A DNA stretch of 35,030 nucleotides from positions 1 to 35,030 of the forward strand of contig JAEOSP010000208.1 in the NCBI GenBank assembly GCA_016840305.1, given 5' to 3'. Below are positions 8,383-17,301 of the stretch, in pieces. The stretch is from Candidatus Hodarchaeota archaeon. GTDB taxonomy: Archaea; Asgardarchaeota; Heimdallarchaeia; Hodarchaeales; Hodarchaeaceae. Numbering within the stretch: position 1 is the stretch's first letter; every line of letters begins with the position of its first letter. The position numbers were made by a program, and so were the translations under genes. Below the pieces are notes generated by a model. That model did not search any database. It saw nothing but the letters and a program-made list of their open reading frames with translations, and was not told where the DNA came from.

Positions 8383-11124
8383 ATGAAACCTATGACATCT
8401 AAATCAAATCGAAAAACTAAAGCCATGATTCAGTATGAGGATATTAAAAATAAATATCCTGATACGATAGTTTTTTTTCAGTTAGGCGATTTTTACGAAG
8501 TTTTTTATGAAGATGCAAAGGTAGTTTCAAAAAAATTGAATATCACCCTCACTTCTAAAGGTTTTGATCCAGATGGGAATAGAATTCCGTTAGCAGGTGT
8601 CCCTGTAAAGTCTATTGATATATACCTAAAAAAATTGATAAATTTAGGGCATAAAGTAGCAATAGTTGACCAATTAGAGGATGCTAAGAATCTTCCTTCT
8701 GGTAGAATAGTTAAGAGAGGAGTAACTCGTGTAGTTACCCCTGGAACGGTCTATGAAACTTCAATTCTCGATGATACCACAAACAATTTCCTTTTGAGTT
8801 ACGTGATAAATGAAAAAAGGAAGATTATCGGTATATCATTAGTCGATATTTCTACTGGAGAGTTTCTAGTTTCAGAGTTTAATGAAAACTGTTTGAAACG
8901 ATTTAAAGATGAATTTACACGTTTCAAACCCAAAGAAGTAATTTTTCCTGATACAATATCAAAAGGATCAATTCATGAGTCTATAGAAGAATTTATTCAA
9001 ATATCTTCACAATCAATGATTAATCCAGTCAATGAAACTCTTTATAATGCAGATACTGCAAAACAACGGCTAATGGATCACTTTGAAGTGAAATCTTTGA
9101 GTGGATTTGGTTGTGAATCAATGAATGAGGGAATTCGTGCTGCAGGTGCAGTGATTTCCCATCTTTCAATGTTAAAAGCAGAATTTCCAAAGAATCTGAT
9201 GAATCTTAGACTCCTCGATGATCAAGATTATCTTGTATTAGATTCGAATACCCAACGAAATCTCGAGATTATTGGAAATGCATTCGATGGTCGAGTAGAG
9301 GGTAGTCTCTTATCAATTTATTCAGATATTACTACAAATATGGGAGCTCGATTATTAAGAAGATGGTTATTACAACCATTAAGAAATATCAAAATTATTA
9401 ATGCACGTCTAGATTCGGTCGATTCATTAATCAAAAATTCTGAAAGTCTTGATCATATTTCAAACCTTTTAAGCTCCTTATCTGATTTTCAACGACTGAT
9501 TTCCAAAATTAAATATAAGTCTGTTAATGGACGTGATCTGCTCTCTCTAAAAAATTCCTTGAAGGTTAGTATTGAACTAAGACAATTCATAATTGATCAA
9601 AACTTCCAATCCGAGATTTTTATGAAAATATCAACCTTTGATATCTCAATTTTAGTTGAAATTGAAGAATTAATATCAAGATCAATTCAAGAATCTCCAC
9701 CAGTCAAAATTACTGAGGGAGGAATAATTAATCCTAATGTTAATTTACAATTAAAGGAATATTACGACTTAAAAAAGAACCAGAAGACAATTCTCCAAGA
9801 AATTGAGTCTGATGAACAAGAACGTACGTCTTTTAATATCAAATTAGGATACAATTCAGTACATGGCTATTATTTCGAAGTTACAAAGGCACAACTCCGA
9901 GATGCTGGTGAACAGGCTGTTCCTGATGATTATACTAGACGACAAACATTAGTTAATGCAGAGCGTTTTATAACACCAAGATTGAAGGCTATCGAAGAAA
10001 AAATTCTCAATCTCGACGAAAAACTAATGGAATTGGAATACACAATTTTTTGCGAGACACGCGAGAAAATATCGGAGAAACTTTCATCAGTTGCAACTTT
10101 TTCTGAAATGCTTGCAGAGTTAGATATTTTAGCCTGTTATGCTTCTATTGCGTTGAAAAATAATTATTGCAAGCCTGATATAACTGAAGAGTCTAATATT
10201 CTTATTGAGGAAGGAAGGCATGCTGTAGTAGAACAAATTCAAAGTGATACTGGTTTTATTCATAATACTGTGAATTTGAAGGATGGAGAGCTTCATATTA
10301 TTACTGGACCAAACATGTCTGGCAAATCAACTTTGATTCGACAGGTTGCTTTAATAATATTAATGGCACAGACAGGTTCTTGGGTACCAGCAAAAGTTTG
10401 CAAATTTGGAATAGTTGACAAAATATTCACGAGAGTAGGAGCGTTTGATCGTCTAGCTTTTGGCCAATCTACCTTCATGTTGGAAATGCTTGAAACAGCT
10501 CACATTTTGAATAATGCCACGAGTAAATCATTGATAATTCTGGATGAAGTAGGAAGAGGAACAAGTACTTACGATGGTTTATCTCTTGCGTGGGCAATAG
10601 CAGAGCATATAGTCTCTACTATTGAGTGTAGAACCTTATTTGCGACTCATTATCATCAATTGAGTGAACTAGATGAATCCTATCAAAGGGTGAAGAATTT
10701 TCATCTCACAGCTAGAGAACGCAACGGGAAGCTAATGTTGCTATACAAGCTAAAAGAGGGGGCTACTGATCACTCGTTTGGAATCAGTGTCGCAAAGATG
10801 GCAGGTGTTCCCCAAACTGTAATTTTAGAAGCACAAAAAAAACTACTACACTTAGAATCAATTTCAGATGGTGTACCTAAAATTAAAGGAATGAATCATA
10901 AAAAAGGTTCACCAAGGCAACTCTCTTTAGCTGAAGCTTTATCTACAAATATTAATCATCAGAAATATCTTACAGAGCTTAAAGACCTTAAACTAACGAT
11001 ATTAGCTTTTCTGAGAAACTACTCGGGAATTGATATCAATTTTAAAACTCCGATTGAAGCGCTTCAACAGCTTGGGGATCTTGTAAAAGCGATGAAAGAA
11101 TTAGAATCGAAAATACAGGAGTAA
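8383..11124 (+). CDS. mutS: DNA mismatch repair protein MutS
   Basis: A 913-residue MutS1-type mismatch sensor. The mismatch-reading Phe-X-Glu is present as FYE in LGDFYEVF (residues 35-41). The connector, lever/clamp and ATPase domains follow in normal order. Walker A is GPNMSGKST (642-650), and Walker B is LIILDEVGRGTSTYDG (near 716-731). A C-terminal helical tail ends the protein. Length and motifs match bacterial MutS1, so it should bind mismatches as a dimer and recruit MutL. Only 6 bases separate it from mutL, a clear operon. The start at 8383 has an alternative in-frame ATG at 8392 and another at residue 15; all keep domain I. Most archaea lack this system and use EndoMS/NucS, so bacterial ancestry is likely. 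Confidence 0.97.
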   Translation: MKPMTSKSNRKTKAMIQYEDIKNKYPDTIVFFQLGDFYEVFYEDAKVVSKKLNITLTSKGFDPDGNRIPLAGVPVKSIDIYLKKLINLGHKVAIVDQLEDAKNLPSGRIVKRGVTRVVTPGTVYETSILDDTTNNFLLSYVINEKRKIIGISLVDISTGEFLVSEFNENCLKRFKDEFTRFKPKEVIFPDTISKGSIHESIEEFIQISSQSMINPVNETLYNADTAKQRLMDHFEVKSLSGFGCESMNEGIRAAGAVISHLSMLKAEFPKNLMNLRLLDDQDYLVLDSNTQRNLEIIGNAFDGRVEGSLLSIYSDITTNMGARLLRRWLLQPLRNIKIINARLDSVDSLIKNSESLDHISNLLSSLSDFQRLISKIKYKSVNGRDLLSLKNSLKVSIELRQFIIDQNFQSEIFMKISTFDISILVEIEELISRSIQESPPVKITEGGIINPNVNLQLKEYYDLKKNQKTILQEIESDEQERTSFNIKLGYNSVHGYYFEVTKAQLRDAGEQAVPDDYTRRQTLVNAERFITPRLKAIEEKILNLDEKLMELEYTIFCETREKISEKLSSVATFSEMLAELDILACYASIALKNNYCKPDITEESNILIEEGRHAVVEQIQSDTGFIHNTVNLKDGELHIITGPNMSGKSTLIRQVALIILMAQTGSWVPAKVCKFGIVDKIFTRVGAFDRLAFGQSTFMLEMLETAHILNNATSKSLIILDEVGRGTSTYDGLSLAWAIAEHIVSTIECRTLFATHYHQLSELDESYQRVKNFHLTARERNGKLMLLYKLKEGATDHSFGISVAKMAGVPQTVILEAQKKLLHLESISDGVPKIKGMNHKKGSPRQLSLAEALSTNINHQKYLTELKDLKLTILAFLRNYSGIDINFKTPIEALQQLGDLVKAMKELESKIQE

Positions 11125-11130
11125 ATATCC

Positions 11131-12927
11131 ATGTCGTCTATAAAAATCCTTGATCCTCTTTTAATCAGTAAAATTGCGGCAGGAGAAGTCATTGAACGGC
11201 CAGCTTCCGTTGTTAAGGAACTCCTTGAGAATGCAATTGATGCAGGATCATCAGAGATAACAGTAATAATTAAAAAGGGAGGTAAAGATCTCATCGAAAT
11301 TCGGGATAATGGAAAAGGGATTCGATCAACAGATATTCAACTCGCAGTAAAACGTCACACTACAAGTAAAATCAGCAAAGAAGAGGATCTGTCAAAGATA
11401 AATACTATGGGTTTTCGTGGAGAGGCTCTTTATTCTATTGCATCTGTATCTAGGTTTTCTATGATTAGTAGGACTGTTGATGAAGAAATAGCTACTAAAA
11501 TTGGTGTTATGGGAGATGTTGATAATATTGTTGTTACGGAAGGAGTTCTTGGTGCACCTGGTACAATCATTCGTGTTCAAGACCTTTTTTTCAATTTTAT
11601 TGTCCGTAGAAAGTTTCTAAAAAAAGCCAACATTGAACAAGGATATGTTCAAGATGTAGTTGCTCAATACGCGGTTGCTCATCCCGAAATTTCTTTTATT
11701 TTTTCTGCTGATGGGAAAGAAGTTATTCATACCCTTAGATCAGATGAATACTTATCCCCAATTCGAAAGATCTTTGGTACTGAACTAACCCAATCCTTGC
11801 TAGATCTGGGTATAGTAGGTCGAGAAAATATTTCGATAGAGGGTTATATCAGTAGGCCAGGAAGTCACAAAAAAAATCGTAAATATCAGTTTTTCTATCT
11901 AAATGGTAGAAGATTATTCTCAAAACTCCTTCAAGAATCAGTTGAGGAGGGGTACGGAAGCTATTTGATGAAAAGTGAGTTTCCCTGTGTCTTTATTTAC
12001 TTGGAAGTCAATCCTGAAGAGTTTGATATCAATATTCATCCCCAAAAAAGGGAAGTTCTATTTTTTGATGAGAAGAAAATTCAGATTGCTTTGAGCTCTG
12101 CTGTTACTCATTGTTTGAAAACACATGATATTGTTCCAAAATTCACACCCTCTAGTATCAAAAAAAGACACACGAGACTTGATTATCCAAAGGATGCATC
12201 ACAATCATCTGTTCCGGTAACTGATAAAAATTTTAAGGCCAGTTCCCAAATTAAACTTCATCCTGATATTGAACCCTCTGAAATAGGGTTCTTTAAACAG
12301 AAAATCACTCAACAGACTACTAAAGAGTTAATTCATAAAGTTGACACATTAGATCTGATTGGTGCCGATGTGAAATATCGAGGATCATTAAGTAAAGAGT
12401 TCATTCTATTAGAAGATATTTCAACAAATGATCTGATAATACTAGATTTTCATGCTTCACATGAAAGGGTCAATCTTGAAAGGTTAATTCATTTACATAA
12501 GATAGGGAAAGTACCTGTTCAGACTTTGTTACACCCATATAAAATCCGATCCAAGTATGTTGACACTCAATATATTTCCATGCTCACACGATTGGGTTTT
12601 GACATTAGAGTTCCAAAAGATAAAGTAAATTATCTTGAAATTCATGCCATACCTAAAATTCTTGCGAACGAAGATATAAAAAAATTCTTTGAATTACTTG
12701 ATGAAAAAGTGAATTTGTCCATTTATAAAGATGAAATAACTAAAATTTTGAGTGTGGTTGCCTGTCACGCTTCATATCGATCAGGAGATACTTTATCTTT
12801 TCAACAGACAAAAGATTTACTTTCACAACTAGCAAAAACAGAAAATCCAAATATATGTGCTCATGGCAGACCCACCTTTTTCCGTATCACTCATCAAGAG
12901 ATGTTGAAACAGGTACGACGGATATAA
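11131..12927 (+). CDS. mutL: DNA mismatch repair protein MutL
   Basis: A 598-residue MutL. The N-terminal GHKL ATPase is complete: KELLENAIDAG (29-39), RDNGKGI (58-64) and TMGFRGEAL (92-100). The C-terminal dimerisation/nuclease domain has DFHASHERVNLE (439-450), which fits the endonuclease consensus DxHA(x)2E(x)4E. It also has the accessory ACHAS and CAHGRP motifs that complete the metal site. MutL should therefore nick the strand itself, as expected in an organism without MutH. It follows mutS after 6 bases. The interdomain linker (about 345-400) is rich in Lys/Ser, as usual. The first-position glutamine of the classical DQHA motif is Phe here, which the consensus allows. Confidence 0.97.
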   Translation: MSSIKILDPLLISKIAAGEVIERPASVVKELLENAIDAGSSEITVIIKKGGKDLIEIRDNGKGIRSTDIQLAVKRHTTSKISKEEDLSKINTMGFRGEALYSIASVSRFSMISRTVDEEIATKIGVMGDVDNIVVTEGVLGAPGTIIRVQDLFFNFIVRRKFLKKANIEQGYVQDVVAQYAVAHPEISFIFSADGKEVIHTLRSDEYLSPIRKIFGTELTQSLLDLGIVGRENISIEGYISRPGSHKKNRKYQFFYLNGRRLFSKLLQESVEEGYGSYLMKSEFPCVFIYLEVNPEEFDINIHPQKREVLFFDEKKIQIALSSAVTHCLKTHDIVPKFTPSSIKKRHTRLDYPKDASQSSVPVTDKNFKASSQIKLHPDIEPSEIGFFKQKITQQTTKELIHKVDTLDLIGADVKYRGSLSKEFILLEDISTNDLIILDFHASHERVNLERLIHLHKIGKVPVQTLLHPYKIRSKYVDTQYISMLTRLGFDIRVPKDKVNYLEIHAIPKILANEDIKKFFELLDEKVNLSIYKDEITKILSVVACHASYRSGDTLSFQQTKDLLSQLAKTENPNICAHGRPTFFRITHQEMLKQVRRI

Positions 12928-12935
12928 AATCACCA

Positions 12936-13580
12936 TTAAAATAACCCTGAGATTAATCCTGATTTAGCTATTTGTAATTCGGTAAATAATGTGTAACTAT
13001 TGTTTGTACGCTTTTTTATACGAATTTTATTCTGTTTTGGAACATTTTCAAATAGTAAGTGCTCATCAAAATAATATTCTGTAAGCGATTGCCTGAGAGG
13101 ATAAACATTATCATCATAGACACGCCCTTCATTTGTTAAGAATATTGGAAAATCAACTGTGTAGGAAATAGATGCAATTTGCGCAAGGATATACGACTCA
13201 TAATGGTTATCATCCTTTATATCAGGGTTTACACGTCTAAAGACATCATCGATGAGAATAATTGTATCTTTATCGACCTTGTTTACTTCTAGGTCGTCAA
13301 GGGTAATCAGTTCTTCCTGAAGGGTTTTAGGCTGGAAAACGATGAGATTTGTGAGTAAGTTTTTCACTGGTTCAAGCTTTGTGTAGGGGAAATTTCCACC
13401 AACATCAAGCAAATAGATCTGATTTTTACTCTTTTCTAGCATATGTATTATAATTTCTACAAGAAAAGCTGTCTTAAAAGTACCTGGGGTACCAAAAATA
13501 TGAACTACTTTGTTTCTTTCTTGAAAAAGTGAGTTAAAAGTCTCATTCAATGGAAACACTTCATTGGAAGAGATTTTCAT
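12936..13580 (-). CDS. RecA-fold ATPase, RadB-like
   Basis: A 214-residue single-domain P-loop protein. Walker A is GTPGTFKT (30-37), and Walker B is IILIDDV (107-113) with two aspartates. The stretch IYLLDVGGNFPYTKLEPV corresponds to the segment after Walker A strand 2 in RadA/RadB (IDTEGxF). Size and layout match archaeal RadB and KaiC/RadA-type paralogs rather than full RadA, since the N-terminal helix-hairpin-helix domain is missing. RadB-type proteins assist homologous recombination, but this identification is from overall pattern only. The gene converges on mutL with 8 bases between the ends. The C-terminus is not recognised. Confidence 0.6.
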   Translation of the reverse strand: MKISSNEVFPLNETFNSLFQERNKVVHIFGTPGTFKTAFLVEIIIHMLEKSKNQIYLLDVGGNFPYTKLEPVKNLLTNLIVFQPKTLQEELITLDDLEVNKVDKDTIILIDDVFRRVNPDIKDDNHYESYILAQIASISYTVDFPIFLTNEGRVYDDNVYPLRQSLTEYYFDEHLLFENVPKQNKIRIKKRTNNSYTLFTELQIAKSGLISGLF

Positions 13581-13943
13581 ATCTCTTTAAGGAATAAACC
13601 TATCATTTTGAATCAATGAAGGCTTTGTTTTAGGCAATATTAGTAATATGTATCATTAATTGGATCAAAAACAACAATAAGGCCCCCTACCAAGTAACCA
13701 AAACCCGATTTTTTAGGTTTAAGAATAGTTTTCCTATTTTCGGAATTAAATTTCGGAGGAATAGAGAAATAGTGTTGTTTTTGCTGGTGGAGAGATATGT
13801 TAAACAAAACTGAAAATTCAATATAATGCGATTATATCAATATCAGTAAAAGTATATTTCATATAATAGTTATCTGTATTATCAATACGACAATTCTTAT
13901 TGGATGTCTCTGTTTGGCTTCTATAGCAGTGAAAACAAATAAT
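13581..13943. other. AT-rich intergenic region
   Basis: A divergent spacer between the RadB-like gene (minus) and the RNase H-fold gene (plus), expected to hold both promoters. A short C-rich patch lies at about 13681-13710 (GGCCCCCTACC). No RNA gene or repeat was recognised. Confidence 0.4.
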
Positions 13944-14753
13944 ATGCGTTTCTATAATAAAATTTTGAAGCTAAGTCAGAATTCAACCATAAAAATAAAT
14001 TTTTTTCATGAATCTCAGCAAATTTCAGAAGATAAGTATGATATCGTTGTATCGACTTCTGAGAGAGATAAAAATAATAAAAATAGCCGTATTCTTTACC
14101 TTACTTATGAAGATCTTAATACAGAAACAATTCCAAAAATAATTGGATTGATATCGAGAAATTATGGTCCTAAATTTCAAAAAATGATTATTGGGATTGA
14201 TCCAGGTAAGCACATTGGTATTGCTGCAATATGTGATGGAATGGTTCTATCAGCTAAAACTGTGGGTCTCGAACAGCTAATTAACGTGGTTCAAACTAAT
14301 TTGTTATCTTTTCCTTCTGAAAATGTTTGTATAAAAATTGGTGATCAACCACCCTCAATCTCAAGAGTGATTTTTAATAAAATATTTGATGCATATGAAG
14401 AATTTACTTATATTCAGATGGAAATTGTACCAGAAGCTGATTCGAACACTGGTGAGCTGAATACTCAAAGGTTATTGAGTACAGACGAAAAAGCAGCCAT
14501 AGTAATAGGATTTAGAAATGGGAAACCAAGATCTCATATGGTAAGAAATACCATTCCTGAAGGTCGAGTAAAACAAATTCAAAACTGGAGTAGAGAGAAG
14601 TCAGGAAACCTTACAATAGACTCAGAACTTGCCAAGTTAGTAGCTATTGGTGAAATTACACTAGAAGAAGCAATTTCGGTTAAATCAGGAAAAACTTCAC
14701 TTACTAAGATAAAACAAACTCGAACATTCAAAAATAACAAACAGGGGTTTTAA
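13944..14753 (+). CDS. predicted RNase H-fold (RuvC-like) protein
   Basis: A 269-residue protein of unknown function. After about 80 residues of variable sequence it has IIGIDPGKHIGIAAICDG (82-99), the first strand-hairpin of the RNase H/RuvC fold with the catalytic-type Asp86. Further acidic candidates are E160/E164 in YIQMEIVPE and D181/E182 in STDEKAAIVIG, in the right order for a RuvC-like triad. The C-terminus is basic (KQTRTFKNNKQGF), as in nucleic-acid-binding proteins. A nuclease or structure-resolving role is inference. The start is taken at ATG 13944; TTG at 13914 and GTG at 13929 are in frame. The NMN adenylyltransferase gene starts 5 bases after its stop, so the two share a transcript. 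Confidence 0.6.
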   Translation: MRFYNKILKLSQNSTIKINFFHESQQISEDKYDIVVSTSERDKNNKNSRILYLTYEDLNTETIPKIIGLISRNYGPKFQKMIIGIDPGKHIGIAAICDGMVLSAKTVGLEQLINVVQTNLLSFPSENVCIKIGDQPPSISRVIFNKIFDAYEEFTYIQMEIVPEADSNTGELNTQRLLSTDEKAAIVIGFRNGKPRSHMVRNTIPEGRVKQIQNWSREKSGNLTIDSELAKLVAIGEITLEEAISVKSGKTSLTKIKQTRTFKNNKQGF

Positions 14754-14758
14754 TATAA

Positions 14759-15277
14759 ATGAAAAGAGGAATATTTGTAGGAAGATACAGTCCATTTCAT
14801 TTGGGTCATTTAGAAAGCATAAAATTCATTTTAGATAGGGTAGACGAATTAATCATTGCTATAGGAAGTGCACAACAATCACATACATTATCTAATCCTT
14901 TCACAGCAGGTGAACGACTTTTAATGATTCATCAATCGTTACAATCAGAAAAGATTCCATTAGAAAACATTTATCTAGTTCCGATTTATGATATTTACCG
15001 TAATCCTGTATGGGTTAATCACGTACAAAGTTTTTGTCCATCATTTTCAATAGTATTCACAAATAATAGCCTCATTCGACGACTTTTCTCAGAATCAGGG
15101 TTTGAAGTGGAATCCCCAAATATTGTGAAAAGAACTGTGTATAAAGGGTCACATATTAGGCAATTAATGATAGAAAATAAAAAATGGGAACATTTAGTAC
15201 CTACTAGTGTGTTCAAAATTATTGCGAGTATAGATGGCGTAGAACGCATCCAACAACTTAATCAACAAACTGATTAA
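14759..15277 (+). CDS. nadM: nicotinamide-nucleotide adenylyltransferase
   Basis: A 172-residue archaeal-type NMN adenylyltransferase, which joins NMN and ATP to make NAD+. The nucleotidyltransferase signature is at the N-terminus: GRYSPFHLGHL (8-18), with the HxGH histidines at 14 and 17. IAIGSAQQSHTLSNPFTAGERLLMI is the usual second conserved block. The C-terminal YKGSHIRQLM stands where the family normally has SGTxIRxxM and binds the ATP phosphates. Length is normal for the family. It is downstream of the RNase H-fold gene and 35 bases before the GTPase gene. Confidence 0.93.
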   Translation: MKRGIFVGRYSPFHLGHLESIKFILDRVDELIIAIGSAQQSHTLSNPFTAGERLLMIHQSLQSEKIPLENIYLVPIYDIYRNPVWVNHVQSFCPSFSIVFTNNSLIRRLFSESGFEVESPNIVKRTVYKGSHIRQLMIENKKWEHLVPTSVFKIIASIDGVERIQQLNQQTD

Positions 15278-15312
15278 AGGGAATGATATCTCATTAACAA
15301 AAAATACCAACT

Positions 15313-16434
15313 ATGGTGACATATATGCCTTCTTCGAATCCATTCAGGTCTATTATTCCAATTTTAACTGCCGAAGAACTGAATACAATTTCGAAAAAAA
15401 ATGTTATGAAAACATCAATTCGTGGAACAACATCAGAAAAAATTCCCCATATAAAAAAAGCACGTAAAAAAGAAGCTGCTCGTATTGAACTTCTCTCAAA
15501 AGAGTTGAGAGAACGTTTATTTCGTATTGTAGAGGATTTTCCGAGTCTTAACGAGGAAGATATTTCAGGTTTTTATGTTGATACACTGGATATCATTTTT
15601 GGCGTTGATAAAACACGCCAAACCCTTGGATCGATATCTGGTTCCGCAAATGTTATCTGGAAAATCAAACGTGAGTATATCGGAAAAGTATGGCACTCTA
15701 GAAACCTTCTAGAGGCAAAATATATCCGTAGAGCTGCGTTTGGAAGAATGTGTTCCGTTATCGATAAACTCGATACACGATTGAAGTTCCTTGAGTCAAT
15801 TAGACAAAAAATGCGGGTGATGCCAGGGATCGATTTGGAACAACCAACTTTTTGCATTGCAGGTTATCCTAATGTTGGTAAAAGTTCACTTGTAACTGGA
15901 GTAACGTCTGCTGAACCAGAAATAGGAATCTATCCATTTACAACAAAAGAGGCTACGCTAGGCGATCTTGAAATACCAGTTTTCGCTTCTTCTTCACATT
16001 CAACCCCTTTGGCGTATATACACACACAAATAGTAGATACTCCTGGGATTTTAGATCGATCTCTTGATGAAAGAAACGATATTGAATTAAAAGCTTTAGC
16101 AGCAATAAAAACATTAGCAACAGCATTAATCTTCATGTTGGATTTCACTCAGGAAGAGGCAATCACTGCCCAGTTCAATCTGTTACGTCAAATATCAGAT
16201 GAGTTTCCTGATTTACCAATGCTTTTACTTCTCAGCAAGGCCGATTTGATTAGTGAATCAGATAAACAAAAACTAGAACTTAATTGGGGGGATAATTTTG
16301 AAAATCAGAAGTATCATTGGGTTACGAGCAAAAACCCACAAGAGATGCATTCTATCTTAGTGTCCTTTTTTCAAGATAACCAGAATCAGATAAGTACAAT
16401 CATTAATGAACAGAAACCAGCAGTAGGAGAATGA
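15313..16434 (+). CDS. NOG1-type GTPase
   Basis: A 373-residue Obg-HflX-family GTPase of the NOG1 subgroup. An N-terminal helical region (about 1-170) is followed by the G domain. G1 is GYPNVGKSS (about 184-192), the G2 region is PFTTKE, G3 is DTPGILD and G4 is LSKAD. Eukaryotic NOG1 works in 60S ribosome maturation, and the archaeal protein is thought to act likewise on the large subunit. The archaeal form lacks the long eukaryotic C-terminus, as here. Its last bases overlap the truA start by 4 (ATGA), implying translational coupling with an rRNA/tRNA-related enzyme. ATG 15325 is an alternative start. Confidence 0.92.
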   Translation: MVTYMPSSNPFRSIIPILTAEELNTISKKNVMKTSIRGTTSEKIPHIKKARKKEAARIELLSKELRERLFRIVEDFPSLNEEDISGFYVDTLDIIFGVDKTRQTLGSISGSANVIWKIKREYIGKVWHSRNLLEAKYIRRAAFGRMCSVIDKLDTRLKFLESIRQKMRVMPGIDLEQPTFCIAGYPNVGKSSLVTGVTSAEPEIGIYPFTTKEATLGDLEIPVFASSSHSTPLAYIHTQIVDTPGILDRSLDERNDIELKALAAIKTLATALIFMLDFTQEEAITAQFNLLRQISDEFPDLPMLLLLSKADLISESDKQKLELNWGDNFENQKYHWVTSKNPQEMHSILVSFFQDNQNQISTIINEQKPAVGE

Positions 16435-17264
16435 ATTTGCCCCAGTTTGCGCTGAAAATTGGTTATCTTCCTTCACATTCTTACAGTGGATTCAGTCATC
16501 AACTTCATGATCAAACAAATATCTTCACTTTAGTGGTGAAAGCTTTAGAAAAGGCTCGTTTAATCCAATCACATGAAAAAATTCCTTTTGCAAGCAGAAC
16601 TGATCGTGGAGTAGGAGCTTTAAGTCAAGTAATTTCTTTTAAATCATCTATTATTCCAATCTTACCAGAAATTAACTCATACTTACCATTAGACGTTAGA
16701 GTCCTCGCAATAACCTCAGTTCCTGAAGATTTCGATCCACGACGTAATGCTAGACTTAGAACATATTCGTATCTATTAGTAATAGATGAGACCTTTGATC
16801 TAATAAAAGCAGAAAATGTAGTTGATATTTACTCAGGTACTCATGACTTTCGAAATTTTGCTAAAATTGAACGAAATAACGAAAAAAACACGGTTAAGAC
16901 AATAGAATCTATTACTTTGTCAAAAATCAATGAAAATGTTGTTAGAATTATTATAAGTTCACGATCATTCCTATGGCAACAGGTACGAAGAATGGTAGGT
17001 CATATTATTAATGTTGCAACAACTGATCTCTCCATTAAATCAACTCAGCTATTACTTGAAAATCATTCAAGAATACAAAAACCTCCATCCGCACCTGCAG
17101 AATATCTTATACTGGAAGATATAATGTATGAAAATATCCAGTTTGAATTTGATAGAAAAAGTGTGAATTCTTTTAGGCAATATCTGGTCAATGAAGCAAC
17201 AAGATATGAGGCCCAACTAGCTCTTCACAAACTTATGATAGATAGTATCTCAGATAAAAAGTAA
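16431..17264 (+). CDS. truA: tRNA pseudouridine synthase TruA
   Basis: A 277-residue TruA-family pseudouridine synthase, which modifies uridines 38-40 in the anticodon arm. The catalytic aspartate is Asp58 in FASRTDRGVGAL. SRSFLWQQVRRMVGHI near residues 177-192 is the second conserved block. The C-terminus extends about 50 residues beyond it. The start overlaps the end of the GTPase gene in an ATGA arrangement. Several tRNAs in this window have U39 (Ser, Met, Leu), which would be substrates. There is no sign of damage. Confidence 0.95.
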   Translation: MNLPQFALKIGYLPSHSYSGFSHQLHDQTNIFTLVVKALEKARLIQSHEKIPFASRTDRGVGALSQVISFKSSIIPILPEINSYLPLDVRVLAITSVPEDFDPRRNARLRTYSYLLVIDETFDLIKAENVVDIYSGTHDFRNFAKIERNNEKNTVKTIESITLSKINENVVRIIISSRSFLWQQVRRMVGHIINVATTDLSIKSTQLLLENHSRIQKPPSAPAEYLILEDIMYENIQFEFDRKSVNSFRQYLVNEATRYEAQLALHKLMIDSISDKK

Positions 17265-17301
17265 GAAGAGGGAGAAAACCTCTAGCATACCTCACAACAT
17301 A

